IMG/VR virus record: IMGVR_UViG_3300028030_000029 | Coordinates: 1 to 42,246 of that record | DNA from: a virus | Direction: 5' to 3' (one strand) | DNA: 42,246 nt | Shown: piece after piece, positions 21,530 through 31,787 of the stretch | How the letters are laid out: each line of letters starts with the position of its first letter | Position numbering within the stretch: position 1 is the first letter of the stretch | Position numbers and translations under genes: made by a program | Notes under the pieces: generated by a model | Databases searched by the model: none | Seen by the model: only the letters and a program-made list of their open reading frames with translations | What the model was told of the DNA's origin: nothing

Positions 21530-21530
21530 T

Positions 21531-23744
21531 TTATTTACCTCCAAATACTTTTTTATTAATTTTAGCTCCATTAAGAGCACTATCTACCTGACCCGACGCT
21601 GATTTTTCTGTAGGCATCATTTTTGGTGGACCGAACCTACTATCAAGATAAGAATCATTGAGCTTACTGCCAGCTCCTTTCATTATATTACTAAGAGAAT
21701 CAGAAGCGTCCTGTAAGTATTGCTCCTCCTGTAAAGTAAGCAGCCTACCAATCTCTTCTGGAGGTAATTTAAGTTTTCTACCTTCCTTCAAAACTCTATC
21801 AGCTATCCTCCTAACTTTATCAATTTTATCTGAAGTTACCTTAACTCTTGATGACATACCTTCAAGAACAGGAATTCCTTCAACTAACTGATTTTTAAGG
21901 TACCCAGCTGTATCGTATGTAGCTTTGATAGCTCTACCTAATACCCCCGATACTCCGTCACCTTTCAGAATATACTCTTTTAAAGTAGGCACTTCTTCAA
22001 GTGATTTTTCCAGTGGGGCTATTTGGTTTGCAACAGTTTGATATGCTTTTAAAGCTTCTACTTTCTCTATAGGTAAATTCTTTTGAATAAGACTCCTACT
22101 ATTAGTATTATCTAATAGGTTATTTAATCTATCAGCCACTTTACTATAATTTAACTTCTCAAGAGAGCCTGCCATTCTTTCCGTAGGGTCACCCAATGCT
22201 TTCTTTACATAAGCCTCAGCTACTTGTTTCCCATACTCTTTATCACCTACCTTATTTATAATGTCTTGTAGTGCCCCAGGTCTTTGCAACAACCCGCCTA
22301 TATTCTCCGTATTAAGGCCTTCTTTACTAGATAATAATTTATCTATTTCAGGTACTTCTTGTCTAAAATTGTAGTATTGAGCAGCCTTCTTATTGGCCTC
22401 TTGGAATTTATCAAGAATAGGTGATTGATTTAGTTTAAGTAAGTTACCTATTTCTTTCTCAAACACACCCTTAGATTTACGTATAAGCCTTTCAGCATTA
22501 GCTGTATTAGCGAACGATGTGGAAGAAGGAGAGGTAGCCATCCTATTAAAGCCTTTTATTATGTTAACTATATCTCTTTCAGAGATATAAGGGCTTGGCT
22601 TATCCACTTCCTGTTCCAACTTAGTGATCTTATTTTTTAAGGCTCTTAATTGTCTGGATTTCGTTCCAGCTTTCTGGCCAGCTCCTCCGGCTAATTCAGA
22701 CTCAAGCTTTAATGCTCTACCTTTCAGACGATTTAATAATCTTTGTTGCTCTCTCATTTCTGTAGTCAACCTACGAACTGAAGGTTCCATAGTTTGAATA
22801 ATGTTGCTAACTTCAGAAGGTTGGGCACCTTCTTTAATTAGCATGTCTCTAATCTCTCTTTTTAGATTATCTACATTATAAAGCCTTTCATCAGATAGGC
22901 CTTCCTCCATTCCTTTATAAGCTACTGACATTTCCTTCTTTAGTGCATCAGCTTTCTCTTTAAGAGGTTTTACTATAGTGCCACCTAGTTCAGATACATC
23001 ACTCCCAGTGCCTATATCTTTCTTGTATGTATCAAGAGATTTAACACCTATATTATCCATAGCAGAGTTAAATTTTCTCTGCTCTATGAGGTTAGAAGTT
23101 AAACTTGAGGCATCAGGTCGTTTCCCTGTGTATAGTAGGTCTCCAATACCAAGTTTTTCAGCTAAATTACCTTCATTTAAGAGTCTGTTTAGTGTAGCTT
23201 CATCTCCTGTTTTTAAAGCAGTCACTACATTATCAGGTAGACCTTTATACTGATAAGCATCCCATAGTTTTGAACCTAGTTTACCTAGGCCTTTAAATGC
23301 AGCTTCGCCTAAAGCGCCACCCAGGAACCAATCTTCAATCTGTCCTCCTTCTAATGCCTGTGATTCACCCATAGCATCTATTCTCTGAACAATCTTGTAT
23401 CTTTTCTCTTCTTCAGGCGACATAAATGATGTAGGGTTAGGAACTGCTTCTGATGTAATAGCAGTTGATGCATTGTCAGCTGAGCCTATAGCTATTGGAG
23501 CTATAGGCTCAATGGGTTGTTTATTGGTATCATAATCAGTAGGCTCTGCATCATCAAATCCAAACTTCTTTGATATAGGCATTTCTTTGTACTCATTCAA
23601 TAGCTCCTCATCACCCACAACTTTAAATGTATTAGGACTAATCATATCAGTAGGAGCTACCCTACTAACATCTTCTGTTGTCTCTACTACATCACCTCTT
23701 GATAGAGGCTCTGCTGTGGAAACTTCATCAAAACTAAACGCCAT
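21531..23744 (-). CDS. Internal virion (ejection) protein, coiled coil
   Basis: A 737-residue protein with GGAGG upstream, overlapping the preceding gene by three bases (TAATG). It is soluble, rich in Lys/Leu/Glu coiled-coil stretches (EMREQQRLLNRLKGRALKLESEL, LKNKITKLEQEVDK) and begins with a disordered acidic/proline region. Such large helical proteins at the end of podovirus virion operons are ejected into the cell and form the trans-envelope channel, as T7 gp15/gp16 do. There is no enzymatic motif. The assignment is from size, composition and neighbours. Confidence 0.7.
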   Translation of the reverse strand: MAFSFDEVSTAEPLSRGDVVETTEDVSRVAPTDMISPNTFKVVGDEELLNEYKEMPISKKFGFDDAEPTDYDTNKQPIEPIAPIAIGSADNASTAITSEAVPNPTSFMSPEEEKRYKIVQRIDAMGESQALEGGQIEDWFLGGALGEAAFKGLGKLGSKLWDAYQYKGLPDNVVTALKTGDEATLNRLLNEGNLAEKLGIGDLLYTGKRPDASSLTSNLIEQRKFNSAMDNIGVKSLDTYKKDIGTGSDVSELGGTIVKPLKEKADALKKEMSVAYKGMEEGLSDERLYNVDNLKREIRDMLIKEGAQPSEVSNIIQTMEPSVRRLTTEMREQQRLLNRLKGRALKLESELAGGAGQKAGTKSRQLRALKNKITKLEQEVDKPSPYISERDIVNIIKGFNRMATSPSSTSFANTANAERLIRKSKGVFEKEIGNLLKLNQSPILDKFQEANKKAAQYYNFRQEVPEIDKLLSSKEGLNTENIGGLLQRPGALQDIINKVGDKEYGKQVAEAYVKKALGDPTERMAGSLEKLNYSKVADRLNNLLDNTNSRSLIQKNLPIEKVEALKAYQTVANQIAPLEKSLEEVPTLKEYILKGDGVSGVLGRAIKATYDTAGYLKNQLVEGIPVLEGMSSRVKVTSDKIDKVRRIADRVLKEGRKLKLPPEEIGRLLTLQEEQYLQDASDSLSNIMKGAGSKLNDSYLDSRFGPPKMMPTEKSASGQVDSALNGAKINKKVFGGK

Positions 23745-26317
23745 TACTTACCTCCTCTCTGAGCCCATTCCTCAGGTGTATAGTAAGCATCAGGGCCTAC
23801 TATAACATCATACTCTTTGCCATCTTTAGTTCTTATCCTCAAGGGTTGGCCTATTTTATAGGTTTTACCTTTTATAACTACTGTTTTTTCGTCTGGCTGT
23901 GTGCCATCAGGTAGCTGAGAAGAAATATTAGACTGCTCAGGCTCTTTCTTTACTTTAGGACTTGAAGCTGCTAAAGTATGCATCTTAGCACTATCAGGCA
24001 TATTATAGCCATATTTTGAGTAAGCCGTCCCAAGTCCTTTAAGCGCTGTTGCAGCGGTATAGGCGTATCCCTCGTCTCCAAATTGTGAAGCTTTTTGTCT
24101 GGCGCTCATAGCATTGACATCAGCAAAAGTTCTTAGTGCTTTCTTAGTTATTTCAGGGTTTTGACTCTGTAGCCCTGCCAATACGCCACCTATCAACCTA
24201 ACAAATTCAGGCTCGGCTACTGCTGTACCAGACTGAGCTCTAAGATAATCAGATACAAGCATACCGAGTTCTGACTCTAACCCTACTGTGTTATTAACTA
24301 TTTCCTCTATTTTCTCTTTAGGAACAGCCTTACCAGCACCTACAGTTTCCTTAACCTTATTCCAAGCACTTGATAGAGCATTGATGGCTTCAGGGTCTCT
24401 TGTAGCTGCCCACTGAATAGCTCCCTGAATATCCCCTCTAAAGAAATTATCAGGCCCAACTTCATCAATTTTCTTGGCTATCTTATTAGCTCTTTCAGTC
24501 AAATCAACATAAGCACTAAGCTGATCTTTACGTTTAGTTTCAAGTGGTTTACTTGCCATAAGCTCAGCTGTCTGTAATCTATTAAGTACAGGTTGAGAAA
24601 TTTCATTCGGGTTAGTTTTAACCTTATCCCATATCTGCCTTGCCCCTACTAATGAATTAGCTTTAGCCATATCTGCATTGTACCCAGTGCCTCTAGCCTT
24701 AGCCATTAAGATTTCTTTCTTATTATTATCTTTCATAATCTTAGCCATATCAGGGCTCAATTGCCCTTGAGCAACTTTCTCGTCTATCATCTGATTGTAC
24801 TCAGATATTTGAGCCTCCCAATCAAATTGTTTATCAGATGATTTTGACTGCTGCATTTGCTGGTAAGCCTGGAATACATCTTTAGTAGTAGCCCCCGGCC
24901 CCATTCTATCTGCTATGTAATCCATAGTTCTAACATCTGCCGGCCTATTATCTCTAAAACCTAACAGTTGACTATACAAATCCCACTTGTCTCTAACTGC
25001 CCCTGTATTTCCATAAGGTGCATTCATCCAGTCCTCTGAACCAGTTTGTGGCTGTCCTGGTTGAGATGAGGCATACTGGGAATTAAGTCCTTCAGCAGCC
25101 TGCGGGTTACGGGTAAACCCTTCCCATGGCTTAGTGCCTTGCTCCTTATATAGTGCCATCGCCAGAGCATCTTGAACTTCAGGAGTAAATTTTGTATTCT
25201 CATCTAATCCAAGCTTTCCAGCCAAATCTTTTAGTGTACCTTCTACAAACTGATATCTACCTACTGCTGATGAAGGCAAGTTACCAGCTCTTGGGTTCTT
25301 ATTCTCAGGGTGTTGCTTGAGCTGCTTCTGATACTGATACACCTCACCTAAAGTCATATCTGTGAGTGGCTTAGGTGGCTTACCATATTTCCCATAACCA
25401 ATAGGAACATCATACCCAGACTTGAAACCATGCGCTTGAGCCTGCTCATCTGTAGTACCTTCTACCTTGGCTATTGAGTCAAGAACAGTATTTCCTACCT
25501 TAGGTTCTTCAGGCTGAGAGGTTGCATTTTCAGGCTCTATAGGTGCCACTTCACTTGTAGCGGGCGCAACACCTTTACTAGACTTTCCCTGCTCAATCTT
25601 AGCTTCTGTCTGCTTCACTTCCTGCTCACTACCAGTAGGATTAGCACGCCTTGCTACAGCCTCTCTATTGTCCTCAGGAGTCGAGGCTACATGCACTCCT
25701 ACACCTTTAGCTAAGTCATTAACATTAACTACATGCCCATCACCACTAACATAGTACCCAGCCTTAGCTTGGCGCTCCATCCATTTCTCTGCTGTAGTCG
25801 GATCCATTTGTGCCAATGGGCCTCCTCCTACTCTTGCATAGTAAGCTTGAATATCTCTTCTATCCGTAGGATTGTCCCAGCTCATCACTCTAAGTGTCTT
25901 AGGATTTTTCACTTTAAATCCATCTGTAACAGTAGGATCAGATTGTGCCTGACCTATCAGTTGCGCTCTATCTTCAGGGGATGCTTTGAGATACTCTTGA
26001 ATGAAGTTCTTATTAGCTTTACCAGTAAGCTGTGCTAATTTCTTTTTATTCTCATTGTTAGCTTGCTGAAGAGCTTGCACAGTAGGGTCTTGATATAGAC
26101 CCGCTCCAGTCTTCTGACTATACTGTTGCATAGCATAGTTCTTCATAGCTTCCTGTTGCATCTGTTGCATAAGGTCATTAGACCTCTTAGCATACTCAAG
26201 CTCTCTAAGCTTCCTATTTTGCATCTCTCCGGCAGCTTTATCCACAAAGCCCCATCCTTGCATAGTACCTTGTGTGAAGCCTGCTGCTGCTCCACCACCT
26301 AATCCACCAAAATTCAT
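23744..26317 (-). CDS. Ejection protein with peptidoglycan-hydrolase domain
   Basis: An 857-residue protein. The start is glycine-rich and hydrophobic (MNFGGLGGGAAAGFTQG). Residues about 280-420 form a lysozyme-like domain: VLDSIAKVEGTTDEQAQAHGFKSGYDVPIGYG ... SSAVGRYQFVEGTLKDLAGKLG ... QDALAMALYKEQG, the pattern of the phage muramidase/lytic transglycosylase group, with the E of AKVEG as likely catalytic acid. The rest is helical. It would ride inside the virion and open the cell wall during DNA entry, like T7 gp16. It overlaps the portal gene by four bases. Confidence 0.85.
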   Translation of the reverse strand: MNFGGLGGGAAAGFTQGTMQGWGFVDKAAGEMQNRKLRELEYAKRSNDLMQQMQQEAMKNYAMQQYSQKTGAGLYQDPTVQALQQANNENKKKLAQLTGKANKNFIQEYLKASPEDRAQLIGQAQSDPTVTDGFKVKNPKTLRVMSWDNPTDRRDIQAYYARVGGGPLAQMDPTTAEKWMERQAKAGYYVSGDGHVVNVNDLAKGVGVHVASTPEDNREAVARRANPTGSEQEVKQTEAKIEQGKSSKGVAPATSEVAPIEPENATSQPEEPKVGNTVLDSIAKVEGTTDEQAQAHGFKSGYDVPIGYGKYGKPPKPLTDMTLGEVYQYQKQLKQHPENKNPRAGNLPSSAVGRYQFVEGTLKDLAGKLGLDENTKFTPEVQDALAMALYKEQGTKPWEGFTRNPQAAEGLNSQYASSQPGQPQTGSEDWMNAPYGNTGAVRDKWDLYSQLLGFRDNRPADVRTMDYIADRMGPGATTKDVFQAYQQMQQSKSSDKQFDWEAQISEYNQMIDEKVAQGQLSPDMAKIMKDNNKKEILMAKARGTGYNADMAKANSLVGARQIWDKVKTNPNEISQPVLNRLQTAELMASKPLETKRKDQLSAYVDLTERANKIAKKIDEVGPDNFFRGDIQGAIQWAATRDPEAINALSSAWNKVKETVGAGKAVPKEKIEEIVNNTVGLESELGMLVSDYLRAQSGTAVAEPEFVRLIGGVLAGLQSQNPEITKKALRTFADVNAMSARQKASQFGDEGYAYTAATALKGLGTAYSKYGYNMPDSAKMHTLAASSPKVKKEPEQSNISSQLPDGTQPDEKTVVIKGKTYKIGQPLRIRTKDGKEYDVIVGPDAYYTPEEWAQRGGK

Positions 26318-28302
26318 TGCATACCTCCTGTCATATTACCTGGGCTCCCACCCTCTCTACCAGCTTGAGGTATTCCCATAGGGTTACCTCCCATTTGTTG
26401 TGCCGCTCCTGGAGCTCCCATACCACCTGGTGTATTCTGAGGATCACCAGTTGAGCCTCCCATCTGTTGTCCCATCATCTTCTGAATGTCCCCGCCATAC
26501 ATAGCTAATGAGGGGTCTATCTGCCCTTGCTCAATACCCATTGCTGTTTGGATGAGCATTCTAGCCAACTCTACTGAGTGCTTAGTACCCATCTCACTAA
26601 TCATCATAGCTGCTGATTTGAAGTAAGCCGCCGGATTAACCTGCAATAGTGACTGACCTATAGGGCCTCCTACAAATTGTTGGAATAGAACCTGATTAGC
26701 TTCTTCACTATTATCAGCTCGTACAGCTACAATCTTGATGTCAACATCAGCATATTCCATCTTAGTATCAGGATCACTAAGAGGTACCATGATGATATTA
26801 CCTTCATCGTCACGCATAGGCTCTCTTGTCTCAGGGTCTATTTCAGGCTCCATAACAGGTTGCATTTCAGGCAAACCAGTTTGAGGGTCTATAGCTCCTG
26901 TAGGCATTTGAATAGGTGCGTTCATCTCTACAAAGTGATACTCATTAAGTGGGTCACTAACTCTAAGAATTTGATGGGAGTTATAATACTGCCTCATCAG
27001 CTTAAATATGTCTTGCCCTACAAATTTGAACATGCCGGCTACTCTATCAACTATGTTAGTTAGTTGAGATGCTGATGCCATCTTCTGAAGTTGAACTTTA
27101 CGCCCACTATCACTTGCATATGCCTGGCCTAAGAATGAGTCGTTAATACCTAGTACCATCTTGATACGCTGAAGAGCAGCATCAATGATTTGATACTGGT
27201 TAATAATGTCTGCTGACATATTCTCTACCTTGATACCTTGTAATGATACAATAGGGATGATAGAATTCACTCTACTATACAGTTGTCTAAACTCTTCAAT
27301 ATTATCTACTGCACCCTCTTCAACGAAGACCTTACTGGTATTGACCAATAACTGAATTTGTAGTAGTGCTTGGTTTATAGCTTTCTGTGTTTCAACTATA
27401 TCTCTAAAAGGCCCATAGTATTCAGTTCTATCACTCTTAGATAGTTTCATAGTCCTATACGGGAATCTAACCTCTTTGAAGGTTATCTCTTTCTTTTCAA
27501 GAATAGTATTATTTGACCATACTACAGAGTAGACTTTATCTTCATATTCAATGATAGTCTTTACTACAAGATAGTTATCATACTGCTTAAACTCTCCAGT
27601 TTCGATGAGATTATTAGCAGAGAACCAATCAGCCCTACTATCACTATCCAAGAAATTGTAGTACTCAGTAAGCTTGTCTACCTTCTCATCACCAAATTCC
27701 TTTCTAAGAGCACTCTCAGGGACCCATTTGAAATGATGAATGAATCTAGCATCTGAGTAGTCCTCTAACCTACTTTGAGGATCAAGTCTAACCTCATATG
27801 AGGGTACGTGAGATACTTCTATATTGTAGATAGGTCTACCAAACTCATCTTTAACACCTGTATCTACTACATCTTCATATACTGCCATCAAACCTGTGAG
27901 TAGCCCATCTATCTTGATGAACTTCTCATTAGTAGACCAGTCATTATCATCTAATGTAGCTTGAATTACATCATTGGTGATATTAGCCAATACACTACTA
28001 CCTGGATAACGAGGCACTGCCTGAACAGTAGATACTACAGTTTCAAGATAGCCTATAATGGCATTAGTAAACATCCTAATGATATTGAATGTTTCAGCAG
28101 GTTGCCCTTGCTCTTTCAATTTTAAGAGTTGAGCTTGAGTGTATTGACGGTTATGATACATGTCGATAATCTCTTGCCCTTCTCTGTGCGTTTCTTCATA
28201 AGCTTCTACACTGATTTTATAAAAGTCCTTACACTTTTGTAGTATAGGGTCTTCTATGTCATCAAGAAAAGCTATCTGACTAGTGGCTGTTGGTGTTGCC
28301 AT
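26314..28302 (-). CDS. Portal protein
   Basis: A 662-residue portal with AAGGAG upstream. The pattern fits podovirus portals of the P22-like type: the helical start (CKDFYKISVEAYEETHREGQEIIDMYHNRQYT), the core GPFRDIVETQKAINQALLQIQLLVNTSKVFVEEGAV, and the FLGQAYASDSGRKVQLQKMASASQLTNIVDRV region. The C-terminus is glycine/methionine-rich (GGSTGDPQNTPGGMGAPG). It forms the dodecameric ring for DNA entry and exit. The portal lies between ejection-protein genes, far from capsid and terminase, which is unusual. Confidence 0.88.
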   Translation of the reverse strand: MATPTATSQIAFLDDIEDPILQKCKDFYKISVEAYEETHREGQEIIDMYHNRQYTQAQLLKLKEQGQPAETFNIIRMFTNAIIGYLETVVSTVQAVPRYPGSSVLANITNDVIQATLDDNDWSTNEKFIKIDGLLTGLMAVYEDVVDTGVKDEFGRPIYNIEVSHVPSYEVRLDPQSRLEDYSDARFIHHFKWVPESALRKEFGDEKVDKLTEYYNFLDSDSRADWFSANNLIETGEFKQYDNYLVVKTIIEYEDKVYSVVWSNNTILEKKEITFKEVRFPYRTMKLSKSDRTEYYGPFRDIVETQKAINQALLQIQLLVNTSKVFVEEGAVDNIEEFRQLYSRVNSIIPIVSLQGIKVENMSADIINQYQIIDAALQRIKMVLGINDSFLGQAYASDSGRKVQLQKMASASQLTNIVDRVAGMFKFVGQDIFKLMRQYYNSHQILRVSDPLNEYHFVEMNAPIQMPTGAIDPQTGLPEMQPVMEPEIDPETREPMRDDEGNIIMVPLSDPDTKMEYADVDIKIVAVRADNSEEANQVLFQQFVGGPIGQSLLQVNPAAYFKSAAMMISEMGTKHSVELARMLIQTAMGIEQGQIDPSLAMYGGDIQKMMGQQMGGSTGDPQNTPGGMGAPGAAQQMGGNPMGIPQAGREGGSPGNMTGGMQ

Positions 28303-28311
28303 ACTATCTCC

Positions 28312-29052
28312 TTATCCAAAAATGCTTCCAAGCCCTTGTGTAATCATGTTTACCCCACTACCAAACATGTTACCCGCGGCTTGCCCATATCCAGCGGCTG
28401 AGTTAGAGTACGCTTGCTGATTCTTTCCTGCTAATCCCATCAAACTACCTCTTGCACTAAGCTGATTGTTTAGTCCCATCTGTCCAAAGTTAGCCTTATT
28501 CATAATAGCCTGACCTTGTAGGTTCTGAGCCATATTCTTTTGTGGTGCTCCAAACTGTCCATAGAATCCTTGCTGCATCTGTGCTACCTTCTCAGGAGCT
28601 GCTATATCTGCTTGAGCATTGGCCATTGCTTGCTTGTAACTCATATCCTTCTGTGCTTGTAGCATCATGCCTGACGAGGCGATACCACTCTGAGCTGCCG
28701 CTTGCTTGAATTGATTAAGCTCTTTATTCAACGACTGCTCTATCTGTGCTTTCCATTGGGTAGAGAACTTATTAGGATCTAAGTTATTATAGTAGTTAAC
28801 TAAGTTCTTCTCAAGAGGCCCATACATCTCTTCCCAATCTTGCCAAATCTGCTGTGCATGTTCACCATACTCTTCACTTATACTATTCAGAGTATTAGCA
28901 AACTTATCTGCTAAGTTAGTACTCTCTGTACCTATATCCCAGGCTTTATTCATCCATTCTTCGGCTTGTGCAGAGGCTTTACTCGCAGCTTTAGATGCTG
29001 AGTTTGAACTCATAAGGCTCACTGCTCCACCTATTACTGATCCTATACCCAT
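28312..29052 (-). CDS. Internal virion protein (T7 gp14-like)
   Basis: A 246-residue protein with AAAAGGAG upstream. It starts with a hydrophobic glycine-rich segment (MGIGSVIGGAVSLMSSNSASKAASKASA) and continues as a Gln/Ala/Asn-rich helical protein, ending in GSGVNMITQGLGSIFG. That composition is typical of the gp14-like ejection protein that forms the outer-membrane part of the podovirus DNA channel. It lies directly upstream of the portal in transcription order. Confidence 0.75.
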   Translation of the reverse strand: MGIGSVIGGAVSLMSSNSASKAASKASAQAEEWMNKAWDIGTESTNLADKFANTLNSISEEYGEHAQQIWQDWEEMYGPLEKNLVNYYNNLDPNKFSTQWKAQIEQSLNKELNQFKQAAAQSGIASSGMMLQAQKDMSYKQAMANAQADIAAPEKVAQMQQGFYGQFGAPQKNMAQNLQGQAIMNKANFGQMGLNNQLSARGSLMGLAGKNQQAYSNSAAGYGQAAGNMFGSGVNMITQGLGSIFG

Positions 29053-29053
29053 A

Positions 29054-29476
29054 TTAACTCCTTTTCATTTTATATACTACAGCTACGGGTTCATGTCGTT
29101 TTAGCAGTACTTTATTGTGTTCACTGTGCCATTCAGTTAAACCCCAAATCTCATAATCTGGGAACATTCTAAACATTTCATCGTAGAACTCTTTGAGTAC
29201 TCTACCTTTTCTATATTCAGGTTTAATATAGACTTTAACACCATTGAGTATCTTTCTTCCCGGAACTGTATCTTCTGTTTCGTCTCTTAGTATAGCGAAA
29301 CCTTTATCATCTTCGTCCATAAGTATAGTTGACATAGGATCATCTAAATACTTATTGATATCTCTCTTATAAGCATCTAAATCATTAGATGCCTGATCAG
29401 GCCATAATTCTTTAGTCATAGCAAATAGCATATCGATTAGTACAGGCTCATCAGCTTTACATGCTACCTTAACCAT
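29054..29476 (-). CDS. GNAT-like acetyltransferase-fold protein
   Basis: A 140-residue protein overlapping the previous gene by eight bases. KADEPVLIDMLFAMTKELWPDQ, then DDKGFAILRDE, VKVYIKPEYRKGRVLKEFYDEM and a C-terminal VAVVYKMKRS follow the GNAT strand order, with a degenerate acetyl-CoA loop (RKGRVLK in place of Q/RxxGxG/A). Proteins of this fold are frequent beside gp14/gp13 genes in T7-like phages and may serve assembly rather than catalysis. Confidence 0.75.
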   Translation of the reverse strand: MVKVACKADEPVLIDMLFAMTKELWPDQASNDLDAYKRDINKYLDDPMSTILMDEDDKGFAILRDETEDTVPGRKILNGVKVYIKPEYRKGRVLKEFYDEMFRMFPDYEIWGLTEWHSEHNKVLLKRHEPVAVVYKMKRS

Positions 29477-29720
29477 TTCTAACTCCTCTATTTAGCTCAT
29501 ATACTATGCTATTTACTACGGCTTTCAATTCCTCATTAGTTCCTTTTGTAACCTTAGGGATAATGTGGTATTTTCTATCTTTATATTGATAGAACTCTTT
29601 TCTGAGCTTATTTATCTCATCCTTGAGTGACTTTATATTAAGAGTCACCTCTTCATTGAGGTTAAGACTATTAAGCCTATCTTCTATTGCCTTTAGTCTA
29701 AGCTCTAACTCTTCATTCAT
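29469..29720 (-). CDS. Small coiled-coil protein
   Basis: An 83-residue protein starting MNEELELRLKAIEDRLNSLNL behind AAGGAG, with a four-base overlap (ATGA) with the preceding gene. Almost the whole first half is a heptad-patterned coiled coil; the remainder contains KVTKGTNEELKAVVNSIVYELNRG. It may be a chaperone or structural spacer between tail components. Confidence 0.75.
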   Translation of the reverse strand: MNEELELRLKAIEDRLNSLNLNEEVTLNIKSLKDEINKLRKEFYQYKDRKYHIIPKVTKGTNEELKAVVNSIVYELNRGVRNG

Positions 29721-31510
29721 GCCAGACTCCTTGGTTGCCAGCTCCATTGAATACCTCTTACAATGCCTATACCATATAAGACAAATCTTATAGAGTATGA
29801 TTTATCTTGTGTATTAGGTATACCTATGATTTCAAAGTCATTCTCACTATCATAGATCGACTGCAATTCTCTATTGACAACTATTGTGTCATTATCAAAG
29901 ATAACCAGTAGTCTAAACTTACCTCTAAAGGTAATCCTAACCTTATCATACTCTTTTAAGGTAGTGGGTGACCCATCTACCAGAAGAGGTGACACATATG
30001 TTAGAGGCATTGACCTCTTTACAAGTTCAACTCCTGACCCTATAATATCCATTGGATATAGGTTATCAGAAGGGAATACATTGTAGTTAGGAGCAAAGTA
30101 TTCAACTTGATACTCTGTGAATTTGTCTAAATAGGCCAATTCATAGCTACTACACCTTATAGGCTCAAAACAATTAAGCTCGGCATCGCAATCTTCGAAG
30201 GCTGCTGTATTCGCTGTACCATAGATAAATCCAGCTGAGCCATTAAGCTTACCTACCATTGACACATTAGGTACATCGATGGCTTGATAAGCAAATCCTC
30301 TACCTTGTTTGAAGTCCATCTCTATGATACCTTGATCTACGCCACTTGTACCTTTTACTCCTGATGGGTATAAGTCATTGGAAGGGTATAAATCAGGTAG
30401 TGGAACAAGGTCAGGCTTATAAGCTAAGTAGTACACTTCATTGACACTACAGGCTGAAGTTGGTGTAATACCTGATACTTCCGCTACTTTCTTATCCGTG
30501 ATAACTTGAACACTACCTCCATCTGATACAACTACACCTTTATCGCTAAGCCAGATGGCTCTACCTGAAATGTATGAAATACTAAAATGGTCTTTACATC
30601 CTAATACATCTGATAGTTGAGATACAAAGAACTCATAAGGCTGTGAACCTCTTAGAGTATAAGTCCAATTTCTACCCATAACTATGAGACCATAGCTACC
30701 TGCTGCTATGCCTGTTATGGTATCAGGCAATACTAAGAAGTCAAAAATATACCAACTATCAGGATTACCTAATGCACTAAAGTATAGCTTATTGCCAACA
30801 GCTCCATACATACGCCCACCCATTACTACTAGATACTTTAGTCCTAATGGAGGAGGCCCATTTCTCAGTGTCTGTAACTCTCTACCATCAATTTGAGTGT
30901 CATCTAAGCTATCCACATAAGTGGTTTGATCTACCTTTATAGTATCTACAAGAGCAAAATAAGGCCAGTATCCACCTACTCTATAAATACGATAATGAGT
31001 TATATCACCTATGGGAGCTGATTCAAATCCCGATAGCTGTATAGCTTGATCTGTTACATCTATGTATGAGCTAAGTGGCGCGGGAGCTGACTCTACACCT
31101 AAATCATTATCGTAGAATGTGTAGGTGTATTTGAATGAGCCCGTGAGAGGGCCATCTCCATTAGCCACTCCAGTAAGCTTAATTGTAGGAGTTGGAAGTC
31201 CTACAGACTTGGTAACCCCACTTGGCAACATCTTATGCATGGTAGCCCCATCAGACCAGTACCATACTCTATCATACTCAGCAGAAAATCTTTCGGTAGA
31301 GTAATAGTATACTACGCCATTAAACTCGTAGAAATAAGGAGAGCCAGCATCTGCATACTTTAGTGGTGCCCTACGTGACCATAAAGCACCTTTACGTAGG
31401 TCAATATTAGACAAATCCACAGACTCATCAGGTGCAATAAGGTATGGGGCTGAAACTGTGTTCATACCACCATTGAATGCTGTTATCTCACTAACTCTTA
31501 AACTTTGCAT
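29717..31510 (-). CDS. Tail nozzle/tubular protein B-like
   Basis: A 597-residue beta-rich protein. The N-terminus (ITAFNGGMNTVSAPYLIAPDESVDLSNIDLRKGALWSRRAP) is the typical opening of podovirus tail nozzle proteins (equivalent of T7 gp12), followed by repeated beta-propeller-like strands (GGRMYGAVGNKLYFSALGNPDSWYIFDF). It caps the tail tube and contacts the fibres. It has AAAGG upstream. Confidence 0.8.
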   Translation of the reverse strand: MQSLRVSEITAFNGGMNTVSAPYLIAPDESVDLSNIDLRKGALWSRRAPLKYADAGSPYFYEFNGVVYYYSTERFSAEYDRVWYWSDGATMHKMLPSGVTKSVGLPTPTIKLTGVANGDGPLTGSFKYTYTFYDNDLGVESAPAPLSSYIDVTDQAIQLSGFESAPIGDITHYRIYRVGGYWPYFALVDTIKVDQTTYVDSLDDTQIDGRELQTLRNGPPPLGLKYLVVMGGRMYGAVGNKLYFSALGNPDSWYIFDFLVLPDTITGIAAGSYGLIVMGRNWTYTLRGSQPYEFFVSQLSDVLGCKDHFSISYISGRAIWLSDKGVVVSDGGSVQVITDKKVAEVSGITPTSACSVNEVYYLAYKPDLVPLPDLYPSNDLYPSGVKGTSGVDQGIIEMDFKQGRGFAYQAIDVPNVSMVGKLNGSAGFIYGTANTAAFEDCDAELNCFEPIRCSSYELAYLDKFTEYQVEYFAPNYNVFPSDNLYPMDIIGSGVELVKRSMPLTYVSPLLVDGSPTTLKEYDKVRITFRGKFRLLVIFDNDTIVVNRELQSIYDSENDFEIIGIPNTQDKSYSIRFVLYGIGIVRGIQWSWQPRSLA

Positions 31511-31522
31511 ACTAAGCCTTTG

Positions 31523-31786
31523 TTATGCTTCAGACGTCCAAATCTTGCCTGTAAATGTTCCATCTCCATTATCAACTACTTCGACTCTAACGCCACCTAA
31601 TGTAGTATCAGTAGCCCCTGGTAGCACATATGGATTTTGCTCAATAGTGTCTACCCTACCTTCAAGGTTGATAGTATTCTCAGTAGCATTCTTAACACCA
31701 GTTTCTATGTGGTTAAGATTCTGTGCATTTATAGCTGGTGCAGTTCCATCCACCCAGTTAGTAGGTACGTATTCTTGAAATGCCAT
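31523..31786 (-). CDS. Small tail protein with INAQNLNHIE motif
   Basis: An 87-residue protein starting MAFQEYVPTNWVDGTAPAINAQNLNHIETGVKNA behind AGGAG. The motif PxINAxNLNHIExG is widespread at the start of phage baseplate or tail fibre proteins, where it begins a trimeric stalk. Here only this module and a short GTFTGKIWTSEA end remain, so it may be a stand-alone trimeric adaptor for the glycine-rich adhesin encoded just upstream. Confidence 0.8.
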   Translation of the reverse strand: MAFQEYVPTNWVDGTAPAINAQNLNHIETGVKNATENTINLEGRVDTIEQNPYVLPGATDTTLGGVRVEVVDNGDGTFTGKIWTSEA

Positions 31787-31787
31787 T